This document shows positions 1 to 8,069 of a stretch of DNA of 64,000 nucleotides, in pieces (the first letter of the stretch is position 1; every line of letters starts with the position of its first letter). The notes beneath the pieces are model-generated. The model was not told where the DNA came from, searched no databases, and worked only from the letters and a program-made list of their open reading frames with translations. This DNA is from Paenibacillus sp. BJ-4 (GTDB lineage: Bacteria > Bacillota > Bacilli > Paenibacillales > Paenibacillaceae), in the NCBI RefSeq assembly GCF_020404765.1, contig NZ_JAIVEM010000091.1, positions 32,516 to 96,515 on the forward strand, read 5' to 3'. The position numbers were made by a program, and so were the translations under genes.

Positions 1-640
1 GCATCGCAGGATTGCCGTCAGTTAGAACAAGCCTGTTCTTTGGGGAGCGTACATGCTTATTGCCCTGTAAAGTCTCCAGTTGAAGCAAGCTGTCCAGCCC
101 CAACTTTTGCTGCGGATAAGCCGGATAAACAATAGGCGCAGATGCCGTAGTTTTCACAGCAATAACGTCATCGCTAACCATCTGATAGCCTGCCTGTCTA
201 AAAGCAGCCGCCAGCGTCGATTTTCCCGTACCGGATTCGCCTACAAAAGCATAGGCCTTGCCCCCGATGACTATCGCGCTCCCGTGAATAGGCAATATCC
301 GTCTTTGCATCAGAAGAACACCCATGCATGTACCTAGCACAAACAACCGCACAGTTTCCATATCGGCCCCGGAGTGAATGCATACCTCGATCTCTTTGCC
401 TTCCCTGACGGCATATATGGCCGTGCCGGGTATTTGAAACATAAAGCGTTCGCCCTGCATCACAAAATTGGTCTGCTCAAGCCGATCACTCCATGCTGTC
501 AAATCTGCCTGACGAATGACCACATCCTCTACCATCCCGGAAGATGATCGTATCAGCTCAGGAAGCTTCAATTCACTCGCAATCCTAAGTCCAAAGGCTG
601 TATATTGGGCCCAACCGACACTTGCACTCCTGTCATGCAC
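1..640 (-). CDS. HPr-kinase-like lasso peptide kinase (partial)
   Basis: This frame is open from about 640 down to the left edge, so the 3' end of the gene is missing. It carries a Walker A motif GESGTGKST preceded by LPIHGSAI, the arrangement of HPr kinase/phosphorylase-related proteins. In the paeninodin family such kinases phosphorylate the C-terminal serine of the lasso precursor, and the precursor encoded just upstream ends in Ser, so that is the likely role. The start is uncertain: GTG at 640 lies about 8-11 bases after GGGAGTGA, whereas GTG at 652 has no spacing from its SD. A stop codon lies just upstream. The gene follows a terminator-like hairpin, so its expression is probably lower than that of the precursor. 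Confidence 0.82.
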   Translation of the reverse strand, partial: MHDRSASVGWAQYTAFGLRIASELKLPELIRSSSGMVEDVVIRQADLTAWSDRLEQTNFVMQGERFMFQIPGTAIYAVREGKEIEVCIHSGADMETVRLFVLGTCMGVLLMQRRILPIHGSAIVIGGKAYAFVGESGTGKSTLAAAFRQAGYQMVSDDVIAVKTTASAPIVYPAYPQQKLGLDSLLQLETLQGNKHVRSPKNRLVLTDGNPAM

Positions 641-666
641 GATAGGACTCACTCCCTCTGCCCTTT

Positions 667-731
667 AAAAAATCCCGTCTTTATTTCCTTGAGTAGCATC
701 TCTACCTCTACCCCAAGAGAAATAAAGACGG
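667..731 (-). terminator. Hairpin terminator between lasso precursor and kinase
   Basis: CCGTCTTTATTTC (675-687) pairs perfectly with GAAATAAAGACGG (719-731), and CTTG/CAAG extends the stem past one bulge. On the minus strand it is followed by six T residues (672-667). It lies between the precursor stop and the kinase start, so partial termination here would make more precursor message than enzyme message. That use is inferred. Confidence 0.8.
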
Positions 732-788
732 TTAGCAATGTCTATCTTATGACTCCCAGCCCACATAGGCTGTAATGTATGATTTCTG

Positions 789-917
789 TTAGCTTGGATT
801 ATAAAGATCGGCATCGTGATCGGACACCCAATCAATCTGTTTCCAACCTTTACCAGCCATCGTCTGGTTAATATCCAGCACCTCTATCGTCGGTTCCTGC
901 CATTCTTTTTTACTCAT
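789..917 (-). CDS. Lasso peptide precursor (paeninodin-like), 42 aa
   Basis: A 42-codon frame begins with ATG at 917, seven bases after a near-perfect SD (GGAGGTGAT within 921-930). The leader (residues 1-20) has W6-x-x-P9-x-I11, a variant of the YxxPxL leader motif bound by lasso B1/RRE proteins, and ends QTM, placing Thr at -2 as required by B2 proteases. The predicted core is residues 21-42: Ala1, Gly2, Lys3, Gly4, Trp5, then Asp9 for an Ala1-Asp9 macrolactam, with a 13-residue tail containing Tyr19 and ending Asn20-Pro21-Ser22. Paeninodin likewise starts Ala-Gly after Gln-Thr-Met and ends in Ser. A kinase gene downstream and a cyclase gene upstream support the call. Core boundaries are inferred from the family. 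Confidence 0.9.
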   Translation of the reverse strand: MSKKEWQEPTIEVLDINQTMAGKGWKQIDWVSDHDADLYNPS

Positions 918-971
918 CTCATCACCTCCCTTCCAACGGATGACCAACGCTCCGACGGGATCAAATCGAAA

Positions 972-2897
972 TCAATTCAATCCACAAAGAAAACGGTACA
1001 CGATCAGACTGTGCATAAGCAGTCGTATATGGGGATCGGATGCCTGTTCAGGACGGGGATCGCGGAGTTTCGACATGGCCGTCTTTATAAATTCTATATT
1101 GAGATATTCGGCGGCTCGTAAATCATGACACATCAATTGAAGCTCCCCCATAAAGGTATCCCAGCAAGGGATCATACGGTGTAACCAATCTGCAGGCTGC
1201 ACGCCGCGCACACGCTGATTCAACCGAACATCATCAGGCAGATGATCCTGCATAGCTTTACGAATGAGCGCCCGGTCTCGACCGTTTTGCACATATTGCT
1301 CAAAAGGTACGGATAAGCAAAAGCGAATCACTCGGCTGTCTCCGGTCGGATCACGTTCCCACAGGCCATAACGCAAAGAAAGTTTGGTCGCAACTACACC
1401 ATTTTTGTTGGCAATCGCCAGGTTCGAAAATTTCTCTCTTCTCGTCTGATCGGCATTCTTCATCCAGCCTGTTCCGCTTAATACAGGAACATTTTCTACA
1501 TGCATCCGTTTGGCAAACTCTGGGTGAATCAGCGAAGGAACCGGACTTCGTTGACCACGAAATAACGATGCACGGGAATCGAGCGAAGTCGCCTTTTTCA
1601 GCATCATGGGCAATAGACGAGACATACGTCTTCCAGTCAGCCTGCTGTAGTGCCACAAGCCCCGAAAGGATTGCAACCAGTGCAAACGGCGAAACTGACG
1701 GGCATAATAGTCCAGTGCAGGGCCCCATGAAACGGTAAAGTTGCCTCGTGCCCCGGTCAGCAGTACACCGACATTGTGTTCCTGTGCTTTTTCATAAAAA
1801 CCTCTGATCCAGAAGGAATTTTCAAAATATTTGTAGGGAGCTTCCATGAGCTCCAGCCAAATATCAATTTCCGAAAACGGGCTTTTCCCCTCAAAATCCA
1901 TATAATTTTCGTGAATGTTGCCTACATAGCGAGCCGTAGACTGAATATAGCTTCGCTCGTTCGCCAGCAATGCAGGCGATGTCCAATCCTTAAAATCCTG
2001 AACAGGTACATAGCTGTACGCATACAGCGGCTTTTGCTGCAATTGCAGCGATGGTGCGGCAAAGCTGGCAACCGCTCCAGAATCCAATCCCCCGCTCAAG
2101 GCAGCCCCTACGGCGCGATGCGTTCGTAATCGGGCAGTGACCGCCTGTGAGAATACCTCGCGGAATGCTTCTATGTACTCGCCTCCCGATTTGAGCCGCA
2201 GCGGCTCTACCTCATCCAGACATGCATATTTATGGAGAGTTCGCTTTCCCTCCTCCATCGTGAACCAATGTGCAGGAGGAAGCTGGTTAATATGCTTGTA
2301 GACGGTCGTGCCGATATCGACGGATTCCTGCATGGCGCGGATGGACAGAAATTCGGCCAACCACGGTTCATGCAGTTCTCTTCGCAGAGAGGATAAGGCC
2401 AAAAGCGGAGCTACAACTGTGCTGAATGCAAAGGCTCGGTCATGTTGATAGGTATACAGCGTACGGCTTCCCGTCATATCTCGTGCGCCGTATAAACGTT
2501 GTCGCTTGCCATCCCAAATGACAAAGGCAAAATCACCGATCAAATATTGAGGCGTATTCACCTCCCATTTGTCATATGCCAGTAAAATCAGCTCGCTATC
2601 CGTGATTTCCTGCCGCCTTTCCTGTCTGACCCCCAGCCGTTCAAACAACTCGGAACGATTGTCCATAATCGCATCCGCGGTAATAGCCAGATCTCGCTGC
2701 TCATCATAAAAGGGAAGATGTTCATGGACAGATTCCGGGGTTACATGCTGGGCATGACATCCTAAAAAAATGGAGCCTTCATACCAGGCACATACACGGT
2801 CCGCGGGATATTTACGAAGAGCTTGCATCATTTTACCGCCTTCTTCGGTGCTTACGGACTCATGCCCAAAGCTGTAGATTCCGGCAATTGCACTCAC
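972..2897 (-). CDS. Lasso cyclase, asparagine-synthase-like (C protein)
   Basis: This 641-residue protein resembles class B asparagine synthetase. The N terminus reads MSAIAGIYSFG, so the Cys2 nucleophile of glutamine-hydrolysing family members is replaced by Ser and glutaminase activity is not expected. The ATP-pyrophosphatase motif ALSGGLDSGAVA lies near residue 260. Lasso C proteins adenylate the Asp/Glu side chain of the core and close the ring onto the N-terminal amine, and that is the assigned role. The GTG start overlaps the sulfotransferase stop (GTGA), preceded by GGGGGGAG. The precursor gene follows 54 bases downstream, so the cyclase is upstream of its substrate gene. Confidence 0.9.
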   Translation of the reverse strand: MSAIAGIYSFGHESVSTEEGGKMMQALRKYPADRVCAWYEGSIFLGCHAQHVTPESVHEHLPFYDEQRDLAITADAIMDNRSELFERLGVRQERRQEITDSELILLAYDKWEVNTPQYLIGDFAFVIWDGKRQRLYGARDMTGSRTLYTYQHDRAFAFSTVVAPLLALSSLRRELHEPWLAEFLSIRAMQESVDIGTTVYKHINQLPPAHWFTMEEGKRTLHKYACLDEVEPLRLKSGGEYIEAFREVFSQAVTARLRTHRAVGAALSGGLDSGAVASFAAPSLQLQQKPLYAYSYVPVQDFKDWTSPALLANERSYIQSTARYVGNIHENYMDFEGKSPFSEIDIWLELMEAPYKYFENSFWIRGFYEKAQEHNVGVLLTGARGNFTVSWGPALDYYARQFRRLHWLQSFRGLWHYSRLTGRRMSRLLPMMLKKATSLDSRASLFRGQRSPVPSLIHPEFAKRMHVENVPVLSGTGWMKNADQTRREKFSNLAIANKNGVVATKLSLRYGLWERDPTGDSRVIRFCLSVPFEQYVQNGRDRALIRKAMQDHLPDDVRLNQRVRGVQPADWLHRMIPCWDTFMGELQLMCHDLRAAEYLNIEFIKTAMSKLRDPRPEQASDPHIRLLMHSLIVYRFLCGLN

Positions 2898-4180
2898 GTT
2901 CTCCCCCCTTTATCTTTTCCTATACTTGATAACGCCATAGACGCCCAGCGGCCCAGCTTACGGGCAAACAGGCTACGAGATCGAGGACCTTGATTACTGC
3001 CTTGATAGATTTCGAGCTGAGCGATAAGCCGTTTACGTTCCTCATAACTATGGGCCAGCCTGTTTTCCAGTGATTGAATCCGTCGTTCATTCACGATCTG
3101 TACCATGTCCATCCTTGCAGGATCAAGAGGGGTAGCATGATGTCTTTCATTCATTGCTTTTATTTCGTTTTTCGTAAGTTCCCTGTTATCTGCACCTTGC
3201 TCATCCAGCATTCGATAAGCAGTCTTCCATTCAAAACCGCTCTGCTGGAGAAACTGGTGAGTACGTCGGCTAAGCAGCTCTACATCGGCCTCATCCTCAA
3301 AGCGTACTCCAGTAATCTGCTCGGCCTGCTCCAGCGCCTCCGCGTAGCCAAGCTGCCTAAATATTCGAGACCCGATGCTTCTGCAATACGACTCGATTTC
3401 CTTTTTACTCAACAGGTGTTGCCAGCTATGTACCGAATCCTGATGCGGCTGTACATGCTCACCAACGAACGGATCACCTGCTCCCATGCTATAAAACAAA
3501 CCGGATTTGGGAGTATCTTCGAAATTCCCGTATTTTTCCATTCCCGGCTCATAATCGATTCCTAGAAAACCGCACAGCTTCTCGATCTCCAGCGCCGGAT
3601 TGGTTACGAGCTGTTCATACACAAGCGGGTATGCAAGTGGATGAGGTGTGGAAAAATAATGGGCGTAACGGAGCAGACCAACGGTAATATCCGTCATTTT
3701 CATATTAAAATGGGGGCTCTCCAGCTCCTCAAGCAATCGAAAACGCCCACCTCGTAGCTGATTGACCTTTTTGAATGAAGCGGCAATAGCCAAGGGATTG
3801 CGAATAAGCCATACCCTGCGGGCTGCCGGAAACAAACGGTCTATAAATTCCAGCACCGCATAGTAACGAGGAGATTTATCAATAAGCATATCTGCCGTTG
3901 TGCCTTGAAGCAGACCATTATAGATTTCATGCGCATATGAACGAGAGGCCTGCTCCAATACATGCGGAGGGACCATACCTTTAAAAAATTGCCGAAGAAT
4001 TCCCGTTCCTCCATACGGTCGTGTATGGGACTGAGGAAGATCATGCAGACTGAGTAAAAACCACATTTCCTGCGTGGCAAACAGGCGTGAATGGTTTTGC
4101 AAAATGGTGGTAAGCAGTGAGCTTCCGCTCCGTGGGACACTCAGTAGGAATATCAGACCCCCACCTTGCTTTTCAATCAA
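2894..4180 (-). CDS. PAPS-dependent sulfotransferase family protein in lasso operon
   Basis: The N terminus has LLSVPRSGSSLL, the 5'-phosphosulfate-binding loop of sulfotransferases, and DKSPRYY and RNPLAIAASF further in fit the same fold (3'-phosphate loop). The body of 428 residues ends in a basic segment rich in Arg and Ser. I choose TTG at 4180 because AGGAGGAG sits six bases upstream; an earlier in-frame TTG at 4207 has no SD. It is the first gene after the operon promoter and is translationally coupled to the cyclase by a GTGA overlap. Its substrate is unknown: the tail Tyr or a Ser of the lasso core is possible, but so is a different cell metabolite. Confidence 0.8.
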   Translation of the reverse strand: MIEKQGGGLIFLLSVPRSGSSLLTTILQNHSRLFATQEMWFLLSLHDLPQSHTRPYGGTGILRQFFKGMVPPHVLEQASRSYAHEIYNGLLQGTTADMLIDKSPRYYAVLEFIDRLFPAARRVWLIRNPLAIAASFKKVNQLRGGRFRLLEELESPHFNMKMTDITVGLLRYAHYFSTPHPLAYPLVYEQLVTNPALEIEKLCGFLGIDYEPGMEKYGNFEDTPKSGLFYSMGAGDPFVGEHVQPHQDSVHSWQHLLSKKEIESYCRSIGSRIFRQLGYAEALEQAEQITGVRFEDEADVELLSRRTHQFLQQSGFEWKTAYRMLDEQGADNRELTKNEIKAMNERHHATPLDPARMDMVQIVNERRIQSLENRLAHSYEERKRLIAQLEIYQGSNQGPRSRSLFARKLGRWASMALSSIGKDKGGRT

Positions 4181-4219
4181 GAATACTCCTCCTCTTGCTC
4201 TGCTCAAGACACTTTAATA

Positions 4220-4271
4220 GATACATTTCGTATTTTATTATAAATTTATGATACATAATGTATCTTGTCAA
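4220..4271 (-). promoter_or_regulatory. Lasso operon promoter with two Xre-type operators
   Basis: On the minus strand TTGACA (4271-4266) and TAAATT (4248-4243) are separated by exactly 17 bases, and the perfect palindrome GATACATAATGTATC (4250-4264, plus strand) fills that spacer. A second, weaker palindrome GATACATTTCGTATT lies at 4220-4234, at or just after the expected transcription start near 4236. The form GATAC-N5-GTATC is that described for the PBSX repressor Xre of Bacillus subtilis. Apart from the central five bases, the promoter-operator is identical to the one at 26879-26907. Confidence 0.75.
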
Positions 4272-4402
4272 TCCCTTTGATGGATAAATTGTGTACATGA
4301 CGCTCATCCTAATCCATAAGTGCATCTTGTACAGGCGATAGCGGTCGCCACATGTAACTTTTCAGCTCAGCTTATGTGAGGTTAAAGAAGGAGCGTAGCA
4401 TT

Positions 4403-5305
4403 ATGGGACAAGCTGTTAAAGGTACGATTACCATTGAAGGTCAGGAAATTCCCATCACCAACCCGAATAAACCACTGTGGCCGGAAGCCGGTGTGACCAA
4501 AGCGTTATATCTTCGCAAGCTTGCAGTGTTGGCGCCTTTCCTGCTCAAATATTGCCAGCATCGCTTGCTGACCGTCATCCGCTGGCCACATGGCATTCAC
4601 GGGGATTTTTTTTATCAGAAAAATGCTCCACATCCTCGACCAGATTATATTGAAACCACGTTGCATGACGGTATTGAATATATCGTGCTTAACAAGCTGC
4701 CACAATTGCTATGGCTCGGCAATCAAGCTGCGCTGGAATTTCATCCCTCCCTGCATCAAGCGGGAAGCCATTTGCCGTGTGAATGGATGATTGATTTGGA
4801 CCCGTCCAGAGAAGTAGAGCCACGCATTATGGAGGCTGCCTCCATCGTCGGTGAAGTGCTGGCTTCGCTTGGTTTGGAATCGGTCCCCAAAACATCCGGA
4901 GCCACCGGAGTGCAAATTATCGTTCCGATTCGAACAGGCGTAACCTTCGACGAGCTTCGCAGCATCGGACTGCTGGTCGGACAATTTGTGACGGAAAAAC
5001 ACCCGCATCTGTTCACACTGGAACGATTAAAGAAGGATCGTGGAACAGCCATCTATTTTGATTATTTACAGCATTATCAGGGGAAAACGCTGGCTGCTCC
5101 CTATACCCCGCGGGCACGCCCCGGTGCAACTGTATCCACTCCGCTAACATGGGAAGAGGTACGGCGGGATGTATCACCGCTTGACTACCATTTGCTGAAT
5201 ATTGAGGAACGGCTAAATCAGATAGGCGACTTGATCGGCAAGGTTCCTCCCCAGCCTGTCGAGGATGTTCTAAAGCATATGCGTGCCAAGGCTGGTCCAA
5301 TCTGA
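4403..5305 (+). CDS. ligD: LigD-type DNA polymerase/primase domain protein
   Basis: The 300-residue protein matches the stand-alone polymerase domain of LigD, an archaeo-eukaryotic primase fold enzyme that fills and extends ends during bacterial non-homologous end joining. IDLDPS near residue 132 supplies the metal-binding Asp pair, and the stretch with YLQHYQGKTLAAPY followed by PRARPGATVSTPLTW is the diagnostic LigD-pol signature. ATG at 4403 is used because GAAGGAG lies nine bases upstream; an earlier in-frame start near 4376 has none. No ligase or Ku gene is adjacent, so partners would have to be encoded elsewhere. The gene is divergent from the lasso operon. Confidence 0.9.
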   Translation: MGQAVKGTITIEGQEIPITNPNKPLWPEAGVTKALYLRKLAVLAPFLLKYCQHRLLTVIRWPHGIHGDFFYQKNAPHPRPDYIETTLHDGIEYIVLNKLPQLLWLGNQAALEFHPSLHQAGSHLPCEWMIDLDPSREVEPRIMEAASIVGEVLASLGLESVPKTSGATGVQIIVPIRTGVTFDELRSIGLLVGQFVTEKHPHLFTLERLKKDRGTAIYFDYLQHYQGKTLAAPYTPRARPGATVSTPLTWEEVRRDVSPLDYHLLNIEERLNQIGDLIGKVPPQPVEDVLKHMRAKAGPI

Positions 5306-5328
5306 TGGCTGCCTACACAGAACAAAAG

Positions 5329-5374
5329 AAGGGGACAAATCCTACAACCGTAACGGCCGAGAATTTGTCCCCTT
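5329..5374. terminator. Convergent terminator between ligD-like gene and yitT-like gene
   Basis: AAGGGGACAAAT (5329-5340) pairs with ATTTGTCCCCTT (5363-5374). The minus-strand copy begins three bases after the YitT-family stop and is followed by CTTTTG. It can also stop plus-strand transcription from the polymerase gene. Confidence 0.8.
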
Positions 5375-5377
5375 GAG

Positions 5378-6322
5378 CTAGTGTATTCCTTTTTTCTTAA
5401 AGCGTCCGCCCTTCACATCGTGAATGTTACCAATCGCCACAAAAGCGTGGGGGTCCCAGTCTTCAACGATGTTCTTCAGCTTCGCTTCCTCCAGACGGGT
5501 GATAACGACGAAAATGACTTTCTTGCTTTCGCCTGTAAAGCCGCCTTCACCTTCCAGATAGGTCACGCCCCGTCCAAGACGGTCTGTCAGAGCATCTCCA
5601 ATATCGCGGTATTTATCACTAATAATCCAGACCGATTTGGACTGATCCAGACCTTCAATCGTAATATCAATCATTTTCATGGCAATATAATAAGCAATCA
5701 TGGAATAGAGGGCATTCGGCCAGCCGAATACAAAGCCTGCACTTCCCAGAATGAAGATGTTAACGAAAAGTACGATCTCACCGACCGAAAAAGGAGTTTT
5801 TTCACTGACGAGAATAGCTACGATCTCTGTTCCATCCAGCGAGCCGCCGGACCGAATCACAAGCCCGACCCCAACGCCGAGAATAACACCGCCAAAGATA
5901 GCGCCGAGCAGCGGTTCGCCAGGAGTCAATGCACTTACATTGTGAAGTAATGCGGTTCCGATGGACATTACAATAATGCCGAATAATGTGGATAAAGCGA
6001 AGGTTTTACCGATTTGTTTGTAGCCGATAACCAGAAATGGAAGGTTCAACAGGGTCAGGAAAATACCGAGCGGGTAGCCAGTAATCTTGGAGGCCATAAT
6101 GGAGATACCTGTAACGCCTCCGTCAATAACGCCGTTGGGAACCAGGAATATTTCCAGGCCCACTGCCATCAGAGCCGCACCAACCACAATCATGGCTGCA
6201 CGCTGCAACAGGCGTTTTGCTTTGTTCTTCGGATTAGCTGGAATTTTGCTGATCTTGGTCAACTCTCCGGTCACATCTGTGATCTCAGATAAATTTTGGA
6301 CTTCCTTGCTCACTACACTCAT
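5378..6322 (-). CDS. YitT family membrane protein (DUF2179 C-terminal domain)
   Basis: The 314-residue protein has a basic N-terminal segment, then about five to six hydrophobic helices from residue 40 to 205. The pattern includes LMAVGLEIFLVPNGVIDGG, which is characteristic of YitT/YqfU proteins. A soluble C-terminal DUF2179 domain of about 80 residues (EGGFTGESKKVIFVVITR) follows. The function is not established; the family is common in Firmicutes as inner-membrane proteins. The start ATG at 6322 follows GGGGGGAT. It is a single gene with its own terminator. Confidence 0.9.
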   Translation of the reverse strand: MSVVSKEVQNLSEITDVTGELTKISKIPANPKNKAKRLLQRAAMIVVGAALMAVGLEIFLVPNGVIDGGVTGISIMASKITGYPLGIFLTLLNLPFLVIGYKQIGKTFALSTLFGIIVMSIGTALLHNVSALTPGEPLLGAIFGGVILGVGVGLVIRSGGSLDGTEIVAILVSEKTPFSVGEIVLFVNIFILGSAGFVFGWPNALYSMIAYYIAMKMIDITIEGLDQSKSVWIISDKYRDIGDALTDRLGRGVTYLEGEGGFTGESKKVIFVVITRLEEAKLKNIVEDWDPHAFVAIGNIHDVKGGRFKKKGIH

Positions 6323-6359
6323 ATATAAATCCCCCCGTTACAGTATGATAATATTGGAC

Positions 6360-6386
6360 AAAAAAGGGGCTGCTATCCGCAGCCCC
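6360..6386 (-). terminator. Terminator after cardiolipin synthase gene
   Basis: GGGGCTGC (6366-6373) pairs perfectly with GCAGCCCC (6379-6386) across a five-base loop and is followed on the minus strand by six T residues (6365-6360). It closes the cardiolipin synthase transcript. It stands only about 40 bases before the YitT start, so it could also lie within the leader of that gene. Confidence 0.85.
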
Positions 6387-6514
6387 TCTTCTTTACCGCG
6401 TTATTTATATATATAGTATATCATAAAATTGTGATTTTGCGTAAAAAAGTTAGTAAAAAGCACATAAATCTCAATAAAGCGGGATTTTATTGATAAAAAC
6501 GGCGAAAATCGCCT

Positions 6515-7951
6515 TTAAAGGAGTGGAGAGAGCATGCGAGCTAGAATTTCAGCTGTTTTCTGCGCTCGCGACCGTCTACGGAATACATGTAAATCTATGC
6601 GCGAGGAGTTGGAAATGTCCTCTTCAAAATCAGTGGAAAGACGTTCCAGCACTGAATGCGCAAAAAGTACAGCAGTCAGCTCAAAATTATAGAAAAAGCT
6701 GCGCATGTCCATATTGGCAGTCCCAACCGAGCCAAGTAAGTCATCCACAATCACCACTTTGGCGTGAATAAATCCTTTTCGATATTGGTAGAACTCCACT
6801 CCCGCCTCCAGCAGTTCCTGCACATAGGACACAGACGCCAGATGAACCAGCTTCGAATCTGATTGATATGGAATAATAATCTTCACATCCACACCGCTAA
6901 CCGCTGCCAGCTTAAGCGCCTCATAAATAGCCGGGTCAGGAATAAAATACGGTGTCGTAATCCAGATCCGCTCCTTGGCAACCGACAGCGCTCCAAAGCA
7001 CATCTCCTGAATCGTATCCCATACCTGATCGGGACCGCTGCTCAATATCTGTACCTCCTCATCTCCTGAACAGGTATGCGGCGGAAACAAATTTGCATCC
7101 ATCAGCCTCTCGCCCGAGGCGAGCTTCCAGTCGCTCAGAAATACATTTTGCAGAAAATAGACGCTATCTCCTTCAATCTGCAAATGCGTATCCCTCCAAA
7201 ATCCTACCTTAGGATATTTACCGAGATAATCGTCGCCTACATTGATTCCGCCCACAAATCCAATGATTCCATCCACCACCAAGATTTTACGGTGATTTCG
7301 GTAGTTGATCCGCCGATCCAGCGTAGCAAAAAATGGAGGCAGAAAATAATGAAAATCTACTCCCGCCTCGGTACAAGTGCGGATAAAAGAATAGGGCAAA
7401 TTGTAGCTTCCCACGCCGTCCACCACAAATCGTACTTTTACTCCCTCACGTGCCTTGCGGATCATGACCTCCTGAAACTTTCTTCCGATTTCGTCCGCCC
7501 GGAATATGTAAAACTCCACATGAATATGATGCTGCGCCTGCTCCATCGCGGTCAGCATCGCTTCAAAGGTCTCTTTTCCGTTGGTCAGGACACGCGTACG
7601 ATTGCATCCAGTCAACGGATTTTCAGACATGCGAATTAACTGGTTAAACAGACGCTCCTGATGTCTGAAATGGGGATTGTGCATTTGTTCCACCTGCTCA
7701 ATCACCCTCGATTGAGCCCACAGGCGCTCCCGGAATTCACGAAACAGCTGTGATCCTGCTTTTCGAATCATTTTGCGCTTCTTATAATCCTGTGCTACAA
7801 AGTAGTACACGACAAAGCCAATAAGCGGAAAGCAGAACAAAATGAATAGCCAGGCTACTGCTTTGGACGGCTTCCGGAATTCAAAGAGCAGGATCGTTCC
7901 GGTCTGAAAAATAAAAACGATTAAAACCAACAGCAACCACAGCATGTCCAA
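6515..7951 (-). CDS. cls: Cardiolipin synthase
   Basis: This 478-residue membrane-bound phospholipase D superfamily enzyme joins two phosphatidylglycerol molecules into cardiolipin and glycerol. Two N-terminal hydrophobic segments (about 3-22 and 33-52) are followed by two HKD motifs: HRKILVVDG within YRNHRKILVVDGIIGFVGG, and HAKVVIVDD followed by GTANMDMRS. Length and layout are normal for ClsA-type enzymes of Firmicutes. It is a monocistronic minus-strand gene with a strong terminator. Confidence 0.95.
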   Translation of the reverse strand: MDMLWLLLVLIVFIFQTGTILLFEFRKPSKAVAWLFILFCFPLIGFVVYYFVAQDYKKRKMIRKAGSQLFREFRERLWAQSRVIEQVEQMHNPHFRHQERLFNQLIRMSENPLTGCNRTRVLTNGKETFEAMLTAMEQAQHHIHVEFYIFRADEIGRKFQEVMIRKAREGVKVRFVVDGVGSYNLPYSFIRTCTEAGVDFHYFLPPFFATLDRRINYRNHRKILVVDGIIGFVGGINVGDDYLGKYPKVGFWRDTHLQIEGDSVYFLQNVFLSDWKLASGERLMDANLFPPHTCSGDEEVQILSSGPDQVWDTIQEMCFGALSVAKERIWITTPYFIPDPAIYEALKLAAVSGVDVKIIIPYQSDSKLVHLASVSYVQELLEAGVEFYQYRKGFIHAKVVIVDDLLGSVGTANMDMRSFFYNFELTAVLFAHSVLERLSTDFEEDISNSSRIDLHVFRRRSRAQKTAEILARMLSPLL

Positions 7952-8069
7952 GCCTCCTTGTATATCTACGTTTTATACCAAGCTCTCCAATTTTTTTGAC
8001 ATGTTTGCCCCTTTAGCTGAATAGATAGTAACCAAGCACTATAGGAGCGATGTCCGGAAAGGAGCGATT

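Noticed and set aside
4181..4207. Upstream TTG start for the sulfotransferase
   Set aside because: No SD, while TTG 4180 has AGGAGGAG at ideal spacing.
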